Shown piece after piece: positions 1 through 7,076 of a stretch of DNA of 64,000 nt. A program made the translations under genes and the position numbers. Every line of letters begins with the position of its first letter. Within the stretch, counting starts at the first letter, position 1. The notes beneath the pieces are model-generated. The model worked only from the letters and a program-made list of their open reading frames with translations. It searched no databases and was not told the origin of the DNA. The stretch is from Rothia nasisuis (GTDB lineage: Bacteria > Actinomycetota > Actinomycetes > Actinomycetales > Micrococcaceae): NCBI RefSeq assembly GCF_928381405.1, contig NZ_CAKMSB010000002.1, positions 1 through 64,000 of the forward strand. The letters run 5' to 3'.

Positions 1-96
1 CACCCCCTTGGCCGCCCCCGCCAGCATCGACCTGCACCACTCAAGGGCGGTAAGATAGATAGCTGGCCAACCGACCCCCACCCAAGGAGCAGACCC

Positions 97-1695
97 GTGC
101 TGTCAGCTAACAACCTCGAACTGCGAGCTGGCGCTCGCCTGCTCATGGAGGGTGTCACCTTTCGCATCGATAGGGGCGATAAGGTTGGCTTGGTGGGCCG
201 TAACGGTGCCGGTAAAACCACGATGACCAAGGTGCTTGCCGGTCTGACTTTGCCTGCTGATGGCACTGTCACTCGCGGCGGCACTATTGGCTATCTGCCG
301 CAGGACCCCAAGGTCGATGACATGACCCAGCTGGCTAAGGATCGTATCTTCTCGGCTCGCGGCCTGGACGGGGTGGCCCGCAAGATGCGCCAGGCCCAAG
401 AAATGATGGCCAGCGAAGATTCCGCGGAGCACGCCAAGGGCATGCGCCGCTACGATCGCCTTGAGGCCGAATTCATCGCCGGTGGTGGTTACGCTGCCGA
501 GTCGGAGGCGGCAACTATCACCGCCAACCTAGACCTACCTGAGCGCGTCCTCAACCAGCCCCTATCCACCCTCTCAGGCGGCCAGCGCCGCCGCGTTGAG
601 CTGGCCCGCATCCTCTTTGCCAACGCAGATACCATGCTGCTCGATGAGCCAACCAACCACTTAGATGCAGACTCTGTGGTCTGGCTGCGTGAGTTTTTGA
701 AGAATTACCAGGGTGGCATTATGGTTATCTCGCACGATGTTGAGCTTATGGAGTTGGTCGTCAACAAGGTCTTCTACCTGGATGCCAACCGGTGCGTCAT
801 CGATATCTACAATATGGGTTGGAAGAACTATCTGCTACAACGTGAGCAGGACGAAGCGCGCCGCAAGCGCGAGCGCGCCAATGCCCAGAAGAAAGCCAGT
901 GCCTTGATGGAGCAGGCCAATAAGATGCGCGCTAAGGCAACCAAGGCGGTTGCCGCCCAGCAGATGATCAAGCGCGCCGAAAGGCTGATGCGCGGACTTG
1001 AAGAAGAGCGGCAGGTTGATAAGGTGGCGGCTATTCGCTTTCCTGACCCTGCACCCTGCGGTAAGACGCCGCTTTCTGCTGAGGGGCTGTCTAAGAGCTA
1101 TGGTTCCCTAGAGATTTTTACCGACGTGGATTTGGCTATTGACCGGGGCTCCCGTGTAGTGGTGCTGGGATTTAATGGTGCCGGTAAGACCACTTTGCTC
1201 CGAATGTTGGCCAAGACCACCGCTCCTGATACCGGTGAGGTGAACTATGGGCACGGGGCTAAGGTGGGCTATTTTGCTCAGGAGCACGAAATTTTGGATC
1301 ACGACCGCACGGTCTTTGAGAACATGAAATCAGCTGCCCCAGACCTTGATGACACCCGGGTTCGTACTATTTTGGGTTCGTTCCTTTTTTCGGGCGATGA
1401 CGTTGATAAGCCTGCAGGTGTGCTCTCTGGTGGCGAGAAGACCCGCCTTTCGTTGGCGACTCTGGTGGCCTCGTCCGCCAACGTGCTCCTGCTCGATGAA
1501 CCTACTAACAACCTTGATCCGGCCTCGCGCGAAGAAATTCTCAATGCGCTCAAGAATTACCGGGGTGCTATTGTGATGGTCTCTCATGATGAGGGTGCCG
1601 TTGAGGCACTTGACCCCGAGCGGGTTCTGCTTCTGCCGGATGCCGTTGAAGACCTGTGGAGCAAGGACTACCAAGACCTGATTTCTCTGGCTTGA
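97..1695 (+). CDS. ABC-F family ATPase (twin ABC domains, no membrane segment)
   Basis: This 532-residue protein has two ABC ATPase cassettes in one chain and no transmembrane segment, the layout of ABC-F proteins that act on ribosomes in translation or antibiotic protection. Cassette 1 has Walker A GRNGAGKT (residues 34-41), signature LSGGQRRR (159-166) and Walker B LLLDEPTNHLD (about 180-190). Cassette 2 has GFNGAGKT (358-365), LSGGEKTR (443-450) and LLLDEPTNNLD. Between them is a charged Lys/Arg/Glu-rich helical linker (about 245-310) typical of the ABC-F interdomain linker. The start is GTG at 97, 7 nt after AAGGAG at 84-89. The family call is firm; which ABC-F subgroup, and whether it gives drug resistance, cannot be told by eye. 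Confidence 0.93.
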   Translation: MLSANNLELRAGARLLMEGVTFRIDRGDKVGLVGRNGAGKTTMTKVLAGLTLPADGTVTRGGTIGYLPQDPKVDDMTQLAKDRIFSARGLDGVARKMRQAQEMMASEDSAEHAKGMRRYDRLEAEFIAGGGYAAESEAATITANLDLPERVLNQPLSTLSGGQRRRVELARILFANADTMLLDEPTNHLDADSVVWLREFLKNYQGGIMVISHDVELMELVVNKVFYLDANRCVIDIYNMGWKNYLLQREQDEARRKRERANAQKKASALMEQANKMRAKATKAVAAQQMIKRAERLMRGLEEERQVDKVAAIRFPDPAPCGKTPLSAEGLSKSYGSLEIFTDVDLAIDRGSRVVVLGFNGAGKTTLLRMLAKTTAPDTGEVNYGHGAKVGYFAQEHEILDHDRTVFENMKSAAPDLDDTRVRTILGSFLFSGDDVDKPAGVLSGGEKTRLSLATLVASSANVLLLDEPTNNLDPASREEILNALKNYRGAIVMVSHDEGAVEALDPERVLLLPDAVEDLWSKDYQDLISLA

Positions 1696-1823
1696 TAGGG
1701 AAATATGAGTCTAGTCTGTTTGTACGGACAACTGACCTCTTTGTGTCCGTTTCTTACGTACTCCCATCGTTGAGCTCGCCACATTGAATTTTTCCCTTCT
1801 GTGTGTTTGTTGGGTTTTCTTCC

Positions 1824-1988
1824 TATAAACAAAGGTCACGATTTGATAACAGGCCGTGAGGGCTAGAAAGCATGAGGATACCCGGCGTACAGTTAGTAGT
1901 AGCCCGGCAGGTTAAGCGCCCGTTAGGGCTACATCAAGAAAACCACCTCACAGATGAGGTGGCCCAGACACCTGACATTGACGTTAGG
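1824..1988 (+). ncRNA. Candidate structured 5' leader upstream of a 26-codon ORF
   Basis: Three consecutive inverted repeats precede the small ORF at 2013: GTAGCCC/GGGCTAC (1899-1905 with 1926-1932), CCACCTCA/TGAGGTGG (1943-1950 with 1955-1962, loop CAGA) and CCTGAC/GTTAGG (1971-1976 with 1983-1988). A TATAAA at 1824-1829 could be a -10 box, but I see no good -35. I recognise no known riboswitch. The run of stems just before a good ribosome site suggests a regulatory leader or small RNA; that role is inference. Confidence 0.35.
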
Positions 1989-2012
1989 TAGAACCTTGAA
2001 AGGAATGATTCA

Positions 2013-2093
2013 ATGCTGGAATCACACGACGTACGTTACCCTGAAATCGCTGAAGAAGGCGTAGAAGTCGACGTTTTCTGGACCGAGGACTAA
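2013..2093 (+). CDS. Possible 26-residue acidic peptide
   Basis: An ATG at 2013 preceded by GAAAGGA (1998-2004, 8 nt away) opens a 26-codon frame ending in TAA at 2091-2093. The peptide is acidic (10 Asp/Glu), has no cysteine and ends in FWTED. It sits alone between the ABC-F gene and a convergent gene, with stem-loops before it and a 20-bp hairpin after it (2201-2246), so it may form its own transcription unit. I do not recognise it. It could be a translated small protein, a leader peptide, or chance. Confidence 0.4.
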   Translation: MLESHDVRYPEIAEEGVEVDVFWTED

Positions 2094-2200
2094 TTTTCCC
2101 TCTATCTTCAGAGGGCTCGAACAGATAGGTTCGCCTGACGCATATTGTTTTCCTTCTAACCCCTATATCGATGAGTGACAACATAGTGATTAACGGGTGA

Positions 2201-2246
2201 TGACGTTGAGGGGCCGGGTGCACAAGCACTCGGCCCCTCAACGTCA
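2201..2246. terminator. Large hairpin between convergent genes
   Basis: A perfect 16-bp stem (2201-2216 with 2231-2246) extended by four more pairs including one G-U, closing on loop CACAAG. There is no U-run on either side. Its place between the small ORF and the end of the minus-strand YdjM-like gene fits a bidirectional terminator. Confidence 0.65.
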
Positions 2247-2283
2247 TTGTCACAGCGTTACTTGCTCAGCATCATTGGCCGGA

Positions 2284-3021
2284 CTAGGTGACGAGCCTGC
2301 CCCACACGAGAGGCAAGAACTGGTGAGGGAAAGCGGGGAGCAGCCCTAAGAAGGCCAGCGCATAGCTGCCGATATAGAGCAATAGGATGCCCGTCAACAG
2401 GTTCTCACGGGTGCTACCGGAATCTCCTAAGAGAGGCAGGGCCATATATCCGCTCTTACGCCACAGCTTGCTAGCCACCATCGGCTTGACGGTAGCTGGC
2501 CACAAAAAATTGACCCCACGGGTGGTAAGGGCATCGCCGATGACGTGAGCGGTTGCCCCGGTAAGTACAGCCCAGGGCATCAGAGCCAGCGAGTTGGTGT
2601 ACAAGGTTCCGGCAACAATAAGCCCGGCACCCAGCCAGCCGCCCGGTGCACGGAAGGTGCGTAGAACCAGTCCGCCGGCAAAACCTGCCAGGGCAAGTGC
2701 CAGAACGGGTATACCGGCATAGGTTAATCGGTCAGCGCTGAAGGCCACCGCCCAGAAGGCCGCCAAACCTAGGATTGAGTGGGTGCCCTTGCGGTGCCCA
2801 CCCGCTACACTCCCCACAAGCCGCGCCACCCAGCGGCTGACCGGCGGTATGGAATGTGCAATGGTGCCGTTATGGTGGTCAATATCGGGCAGCACCCCGG
2901 CACCCGCAACGGCTAGTGTGGTAACTGCCAGCGCGGTAGGGTCTTCAATGCCCAGCACCCCGGCCTCATTGAGTGCCAACCAGGCCGCAGCGGCAGAAAC
3001 AGAATGGGAATAACCCATCAT
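2284..3021 (-). CDS. YdjM-like (DUF457) membrane-bound metal-dependent hydrolase
   Basis: The 245-residue protein resembles the YdjM/DUF457 family of inner-membrane proteins with a putative metal-dependent hydrolase fold. Histidine/aspartate motifs sit near hydrophobic segments: GYSHS at the N-terminus, LPDIDHHNG at about 44-52 and GGHRKGTHS at about 74-82, followed by several transmembrane stretches. The substrate is unknown for the family. The start could be either of two adjacent ATGs (3021 or 3018). A sequence close to the actinobacterial LexA box lies about 50 bp upstream (3074-3089); E. coli ydjM is a known LexA-regulated gene, so SOS control is plausible here. Confidence 0.75.
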   Translation of the reverse strand: MMGYSHSVSAAAAWLALNEAGVLGIEDPTALAVTTLAVAGAGVLPDIDHHNGTIAHSIPPVSRWVARLVGSVAGGHRKGTHSILGLAAFWAVAFSADRLTYAGIPVLALALAGFAGGLVLRTFRAPGGWLGAGLIVAGTLYTNSLALMPWAVLTGATAHVIGDALTTRGVNFLWPATVKPMVASKLWRKSGYMALPLLGDSGSTRENLLTGILLLYIGSYALAFLGLLPAFPHQFLPLVWGRLVT

Positions 3022-3073
3022 GGCGGTGTGAGCCCTTCGACGAAATCAGGTAAAGCACCACTTTAACACAGAG

Positions 3074-3089
3074 TCGAATATGTGTTCTA
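3074..3089. promoter_or_regulatory. Candidate LexA/SOS box
   Basis: TCGAATATGTGTTCTA matches the mycobacterial-type SOS box TCGAAC-N4-GTTCGA at 10 of 12 fixed positions (position 6 is T for C, position 15 is T for G). It lies 52 bp upstream of the start codon of the minus-strand YdjM-like gene. The site is imperfect, so this is a candidate only. Confidence 0.4.
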
Positions 3090-3147
3090 ATTCAGGCTAG
3101 TTTACGCCAGCTACAACACTATACTTCCCTAGTAGAAAATCACCCGC

Positions 3148-4110
3148 TCACAGAAGACCATCTACGATAGCGTCCTCTTCCTCTTCATCCGTCACCCTGG
3201 CACCCCGCCGAGAAACCTTGGGGCGAACGATTGACTTCATATGGGCAGGCATATCATCTACAAACTCCATTCGGCGGCGAATAATCTCTTCATCTTCTTC
3301 GCCGATGTAGTTACCAGCCTCGTCATAGAACTGGCCATAGTAGGCCTCCAACTCAGCAATGACCTGAGCATCCAGCTCGTCGTTGCGCACCTTCTGCCGG
3401 GCTGACCAGAAGAAGGCGATATAAAACATGAGCGCGAAGCAGTACCACTGCACCGAGTACGAGAGGTTAGGCCCGTAGTCCTCCTCAGGCTTCTCTTGGG
3501 CAACCGGTGCGGACGCTGGCGCCGGATCCTCGCTAGCTAGAACACCATAATTAGCCGTATCTAGCGGCAAACCGGTCAGCTGGGCCATTTCAGCAAGATC
3601 AATGCTGGTGAGCTGACCCGCTATAGGTGAACCACCCGTATCAATCTCACCTTCAACCACACGAGCGGTAACAGTAACTTCACCAGACGGAGGCGCAGGA
3701 ACTGACTGCGCCGTGGCACCAGCATCACCAAAAGCCGCTTCAACCCACCCACGGTCAATCACCACAAGAGGGCCGTCAACTGTTCGAAAAGGAACCAGCA
3801 CCTCATAGCCGTTCACCCCCTTAGAGGGGCGATTGCGCACCAGATACTGATGCTCGGGTAGATAGGTGCCGGTCATGGTGACCGGCTGCCAGCGCAACTC
3901 GGGATTGGAGGACGCAAAAAGGTGAGGCTGCTGACTAAGATCCAGGGGAGCAGCATCATAGTTTTGTGAAATACGCTCGTTCGAAAAATCCAGAGCCTCC
4001 TTACGGCTCATCTGCCAATTCGCCAAATAAAGGCACACCAGCGATGCCACAACAGTGAGCACAAACAGGCCAACCCACTTACCCGAAAGCAAAAAACCGT
4101 ACTTCTTCAC
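3148..4110 (-). CDS. SURF1 family cytochrome oxidase assembly protein
   Basis: About 320 residues with the SURF1 layout: an N-terminal membrane helix (about residues 11-30), a long extracytoplasmic region, and a C-terminal helix preceded by the family signature YSVQWYCFALMFY. SURF1 helps insert heme a into cytochrome c oxidase subunit I, which fits the ctaCDEF genes at 52-60 kb. An acidic/basic cytoplasmic tail of about 80 residues follows the last helix. The reading frame stays open to 4200, but the upstream part is unlike SURF1, so I place the start at GTG 4110; no strong ribosome site is visible. It follows the small Cys protein gene by 11 nt, suggesting co-transcription. Confidence 0.85.
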   Translation of the reverse strand: MKKYGFLLSGKWVGLFVLTVVASLVCLYLANWQMSRKEALDFSNERISQNYDAAPLDLSQQPHLFASSNPELRWQPVTMTGTYLPEHQYLVRNRPSKGVNGYEVLVPFRTVDGPLVVIDRGWVEAAFGDAGATAQSVPAPPSGEVTVTARVVEGEIDTGGSPIAGQLTSIDLAEMAQLTGLPLDTANYGVLASEDPAPASAPVAQEKPEEDYGPNLSYSVQWYCFALMFYIAFFWSARQKVRNDELDAQVIAELEAYYGQFYDEAGNYIGEEDEEIIRRRMEFVDDMPAHMKSIVRPKVSRRGARVTDEEEEDAIVDGLL

Positions 4111-4121
4111 AAGCAACAACC

Positions 4122-4367
4122 CTAACCCAGAGGCACCGTTTCCTTCCAGAAACCACGGGCCACCAGAAAATCCTGGAGATAGTCCACATGGCCAGCGCAC
4201 GCCGCCCAGCTTTTGCGCCGAGAAGGCTCATGAATTTTCGGGTTGTTCCACAGCACCTCAAAAACTGCCTGGTCTGAGCACCCCTTACGGCTACACTTCA
4301 CAAAGCCCGGTCCAGTCGCACCAGACAGGGAGCCACCTGCTCCCAACAAACCCAAAATATCCATCAT
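4122..4367 (-). CDS. Small conserved cysteine protein, possible zinc site
   Basis: An 81-residue protein with Cys at 25 and 30 (CSRKGC) and C-x2-H at 57-60 (CAGH) around a conserved-looking WNNPKIH segment. Four Cys/His ligands suggest a small zinc-binding fold. I recall close relatives in Arthrobacter-type genomes that are sometimes labelled acetone carboxylase, which this sequence does not support. Its ATGATG start overlaps the TGA of the upstream DUF3099 gene, so the two are probably translationally coupled. Its position between DUF3099 and SURF1 hints at an envelope or oxidase-linked role, but the function is unknown. Confidence 0.7.
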   Translation of the reverse strand: MMDILGLLGAGGSLSGATGPGFVKCSRKGCSDQAVFEVLWNNPKIHEPSRRKSWAACAGHVDYLQDFLVARGFWKETVPLG

Positions 4368-4852
4368 CGCACCGCCCCCGAGCGTCCGGCCCCTTCACAA
4401 TCTTCTATAACAATCTCACCATCAATCACCACAGGCTCAGCAGAAACATCACCGGGCTCCTGCTGACCGGCCCCGGGCTCACTGCTCTGTGCCTGCGCCG
4501 ACCGCGCAACGCGGTCAGCCTGCGCCTCTGCAATCGCAGCCTGCTGCTCCGGCGGAAGCATGGCCGAAAAACCGCCACCGCTCTGCCTTGTCTCACCGTT
4601 AGCAACAACCACAGCAGACCAAGGCAACAGCGCAGCAGCAATGAGAAATATCCACATCCACACGCCCCCCAGAGACACCGCAGCAACAATGCACACAATG
4701 CGTAAAAACATCTTGAAGGCGTAAACCTTAGCTCGTGAACTCACCCCCACTGACTGCCGCTCAGAAGCGTCCGTGATTTCAAAAACCTCAGACTCGCCTG
4801 TTGCATAACCGGCAGCGGTTAAATCTTCAGCCGTCCAATACTTTTGTCCCAT
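4364..4852 (-). CDS. DUF3099 family membrane protein
   Basis: A protein of 162 residues resembling the actinobacterial DUF3099 family: an N-terminal segment with EIT(D) before a regulatory-looking stretch, then two adjacent hydrophobic helices (VYAFKMFLRIVCIVAAV and VWMWIFLIAAALLPWSAVVV), then a Gln/Ala/Glu-rich cytoplasmic tail. The start is ATG 4852, six nt after GGGGAGG; the frame extends 10 codons further up but has no better ribosome site. Function unknown. The stop overlaps the start of the small Cys protein gene. Confidence 0.8.
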   Translation of the reverse strand: MGQKYWTAEDLTAAGYATGESEVFEITDASERQSVGVSSRAKVYAFKMFLRIVCIVAAVSLGGVWMWIFLIAAALLPWSAVVVANGETRQSGGGFSAMLPPEQQAAIAEAQADRVARSAQAQSSEPGAGQQEPGDVSAEPVVIDGEIVIEDCEGAGRSGAVR

Positions 4853-5033
4853 AGCGCACCTCCCCGCTCGGGTAAAACTCACCCCACCAGTCTACCCCCG
4901 CCCCCGCGGGCGTCCACGTCAACAACTTAGACCGCCCAGACCACATAACACGCTTCTCAGCGCACAAACCACCACACCCCGCTAAATCGCGTAAGATGGG
5001 GCAAGAACTCGAATCCCACAGCAAGGGAAAACT

Positions 5034-5741
5034 ATGACCAAGCAGACCGTACTCATCACCGGCGGCAACCGCGGCATCGGCTACGCCATCGCCACCGAAT
5101 TCAAAAAAGCCGGCTACAACGTCGCCATCACCTACCGCTCCGGAGAACCCCCCGCCGACTTCTTCTCCGTCAAAGCAGACGTCACCGACGCAGCCTCCAT
5201 CGACGCAGCCTTCACCGCTGTCGAAGCAGAATTCGGCCCCGTTGGCGTCGTCATCGCCAACGCAGGCATCACCAAAGACACCCTGCTCATGCGCATGAAA
5301 GAAGACGACTTCACCTCCGTCATCGACACCAACCTCACCGGCGCCTTCCGCGTCGCCCAACGCGCCACCAAGGGCCTACTCAAAAACAAGGGCGGTCGCA
5401 TCATTTTCATCTCCTCCGTCGTCGGCCTCTACGGCAACCCCGGCCAGGTCAACTACTCAGCCTCCAAGGCAGGCCTCGTCGGCATGGCCCGCTCCATCAC
5501 CCGCGAACTCGGCGCCCGTAACATCACCGCCAACGTCATCGCCCCCGGTTTCATCCAAACAGACATGACCGAGCAGCTCCCTGATGAGCTAAAAAAGCAG
5601 TACACCGACTCCATCCCTGCCCGCCGCTTCGCCGAACCCAAAGAAATCGCCGACGTAGCCCTCTTCCTGGCCTCCGACGCCGCAGGATATATCTCGGGTG
5701 CTGTGATTCCCGTTGACGGCGGCATGGGTATGGGGCACTAA
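5034..5741 (+). CDS. fabG: 3-oxoacyl-ACP reductase FabG
   Basis: A 235-residue classical short-chain dehydrogenase/reductase. The NADP(H) motif TGGNRGIG is at 9-16, NAG at 76-78, and the catalytic Ser128, Tyr141 and Lys145 are in place (YSASK), followed by the C-terminal IPVDGGMGMGH typical of FabG. It reduces 3-oxoacyl-ACP in fatty-acid elongation. The ATG follows AAGGGA, and TAAGAT near 4992 could be its -10 box. Its last 34 bp recur 91 bp downstream (5799-5832), a partial duplication described separately. Divergent from the DUF3099 gene. Confidence 0.92.
   Translation: MTKQTVLITGGNRGIGYAIATEFKKAGYNVAITYRSGEPPADFFSVKADVTDAASIDAAFTAVEAEFGPVGVVIANAGITKDTLLMRMKEDDFTSVIDTNLTGAFRVAQRATKGLLKNKGGRIIFISSVVGLYGNPGQVNYSASKAGLVGMARSITRELGARNITANVIAPGFIQTDMTEQLPDELKKQYTDSIPARRFAEPKEIADVALFLASDAAGYISGAVIPVDGGMGMGH
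5708..5741 (+). repeat. Direct repeat copy 1: 3' end of fabG
   Basis: This 34-bp stretch, the last codons and stop of fabG, is repeated without mismatch at 5799-5832. The 57 bp between the copies contain a palindromic GC-rich repeat related to one at 6932-6980. Copy 1 serves as the real gene end. Confidence 0.9.
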
Positions 5742-5771
5742 TGGGAATCACATTCCGTGCCCTCTTGAGTG

Positions 5772-5783
5772 CTCGCGCGCTCG
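5772..5783. repeat. CTCGCGCGCTCG repeat core, copy 1
   Basis: The 12-bp core occurs three times within 1.2 kb, at 5772-5783, 6872-6883 and 6951-6962. The first and third lie in a longer similar stretch (roughly 5754-5800 and 6932-6980) with most bases shared, so they look like copies of one short palindromic intergenic repeat. Confidence 0.75.
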
Positions 5784-5798
5784 CACCCGGGCACTCCA

Positions 5799-5832
5799 TC
5801 CCGTTGACGGCGGCATGGGTATGGGGCACTAA
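5799..5832 (+). repeat. Direct repeat copy 2: duplicated fabG 3' end
   Basis: An exact 34-bp copy of the fabG C-terminal codons and stop. It has no ribosome site or start and is not a gene. It marks the right edge of a 57-bp insertion-like segment. Confidence 0.9.
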
Positions 5833-5871
5833 CGGGGTAAACAAGAGCAGCCTGGCCGGTGTGTGCCAGCG

Positions 5872-5980
5872 AAGGGCGGTAGCTCCCCTCTGCCGACTAA
5901 CCTTCTCGCCGGTTCGCTATCGCTCACAGGCGATTCATGCCAGCCCCAGCCAGTCGGCTGCCGGGGGAGCTACCGCCCTT
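5872..5980. repeat. 109-bp element bounded by 17-bp perfect inverted repeats
   Basis: AAGGGCGGTAGCTCCCC at 5872-5888 pairs exactly with its reverse complement at 5964-5980; adjacent bases pair imperfectly through the TGCCGACT region. It lies between fabG and the next SDR gene. No T-run follows, so it looks more like a miniature repeat than a simple terminator, though it could also act on the transcript. Confidence 0.75.
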
Positions 5981-6026
5981 TACCCCTCCGCAGTAATCAT
6001 TTGTACAACGCTTAAAAGGACTAAGA

Positions 6027-6767
6027 ATGTCACTTCAGAACAAAACCATCATCATCACCGGTTCCTCCCGTGGCGTGGGGGCAGATACCGCCCAGATCCT
6101 GGCCGCCCAGGGCGCTAACATCATCGTCAACTACCGCTCCAAGGCACCGCGTGCCACCAAGATTGTTGCCGCCATCGAAGAGGCCGGCGGCAAGGCCGTT
6201 GCAGTGCAGGGCGACGTCACCAAGGCTGAGGACGCCGCAACCCTGGTTGATGCCGCCATTGAGAATTTTGGCTCCCTGGACTATCTGATCCTCAACGCCT
6301 CCGGTGGTATGGAAGCCGGTATGCCCGATGACTACGCCATGGTGCTCAACCGCGACTCCCAGCTGCGCCTAGCCCGCCTAGCCGCCGAAAAAATGACTGA
6401 GGGCGGCCGCATCGTCTTCGTGACCAGCCACCAGGCCCATTTCATCCGCCAAGTAGAAACCATGCCCGAGTACAAGCCGGTAGCTGAGTCCAAGCGTGCC
6501 GGTGAGGACGCCCTGCTGGCAGAAATTCCTGCCCTCACCGATAAGGGCATCTCCCTGGTGGTCGTCTCCGCCGACATGATCGAGGGCACCGTCACCGCAG
6601 CCCTGCTCAACCGCCTGCACCCCGGCGCTATTGAGGCCCGCCGCGAAGAGGCCGGCAAGCTCTACACCGTCAACGAGTTCGCCCAGGAAGTAGCAAAGAT
6701 GGTGACCGCCGATGTTGAAACCGGCCACATCGAGCTGGTCGGCGGCGCGGGCGGCTTCATCAAGTAG
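6027..6767 (+). CDS. SDR family oxidoreductase with Y-x6-K spacing
   Basis: A 246-residue short-chain dehydrogenase. The cofactor motif TGSSRGVG (11-18) is classical and NASGG (90-94) replaces NAG. Ser134 and Tyr149 look catalytic, but the lysine is at 156, giving Y-x6-K as in enoyl-ACP reductases rather than the usual Y-x3-K. I recall actinobacterial relatives with the same EY-x6-KRAGEDAL motif. Its place after fabG suggests lipid metabolism, possibly an enoyl reductase step, but the substrate is not determined. The ATG follows AAAGGA. It is separated from fabG by repeat elements, so co-transcription is uncertain. Confidence 0.8.
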   Translation: MSLQNKTIIITGSSRGVGADTAQILAAQGANIIVNYRSKAPRATKIVAAIEEAGGKAVAVQGDVTKAEDAATLVDAAIENFGSLDYLILNASGGMEAGMPDDYAMVLNRDSQLRLARLAAEKMTEGGRIVFVTSHQAHFIRQVETMPEYKPVAESKRAGEDALLAEIPALTDKGISLVVVSADMIEGTVTAALLNRLHPGAIEARREEAGKLYTVNEFAQEVAKMVTADVETGHIELVGGAGGFIK

Positions 6768-6780
6768 CTTTAGGATCAAA

Positions 6781-7014
6781 AGGTTTCGCAGGCTCGCGCT
6801 CGCTGCCGACCCTCTCGCTGGTTCACAAGCTGGCTCGCAAGCTCGCCAAATTCTCACCGAGATTTATTTTCCTCGCGCGCTCGGAATCTCGGTGCTCATC
6901 ACCAGCGATTCACGCCCCGCCTGACGGCGGATTCCGTTCGCTCTTGTGTGCTCGCGCGCTCGCACTCGCTCACTTCATCCGAGCCAGCAGCTTCGCTGCG
7001 AGCCTGCCAAACCT
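6781..7014. repeat. 234-bp MITE-like element with 17-bp imperfect terminal inverted repeats
   Basis: AGGTTTCGCAGGCTCGC at 6781-6797 matches the reverse complement of 6998-7014 with one mismatch. Inside are two CTCGCGCGCTCG cores (6872-6883, 6951-6962) and a further hairpin CACCGAGATT/AATCTCGGTG. There is no ORF. The right end shares GCTTCGCTGCGAGCCTG with the element at 40.7 kb. It fills most of the gap between the SDR gene and the CPBP gene. Confidence 0.65.
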
Positions 7015-7030
7015 AACCCTTTCTAACGTA

Positions 7031-7068
7031 AAAGGACGCTGGTATCCACCTACCAGCGTCCTTTTTGT
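7031..7068. terminator. Rho-independent terminator, bidirectional
   Basis: A perfect 14-bp stem (7031-7044 with 7051-7064) with loop TCCACC, flanked by AAA on the left and a T-run on the right. It serves the SDR gene and the convergent CPBP gene. Confidence 0.9.
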
Positions 7069-7076
7069 TTATCTAG

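Noticed and set aside
2013-2093. Resemblance of the 26-residue peptide to PqqA (G-x-E-x3-F versus E-x3-Y)
   Set aside because: The spacing match is weak, Phe replaces Tyr, and no radical SAM maturase or PqqD-like gene is in the window.
4122-4367. Acetone carboxylase label for the 81-residue protein
   Set aside because: It is far too short and has none of the enzyme's domains; the label seems to be a propagated error.
4055-4705. A 216-codon plus-strand frame
   Set aside because: It is antisense to SURF1, the Cys protein and DUF3099, all with better family evidence; composition is typical of a shadow frame.
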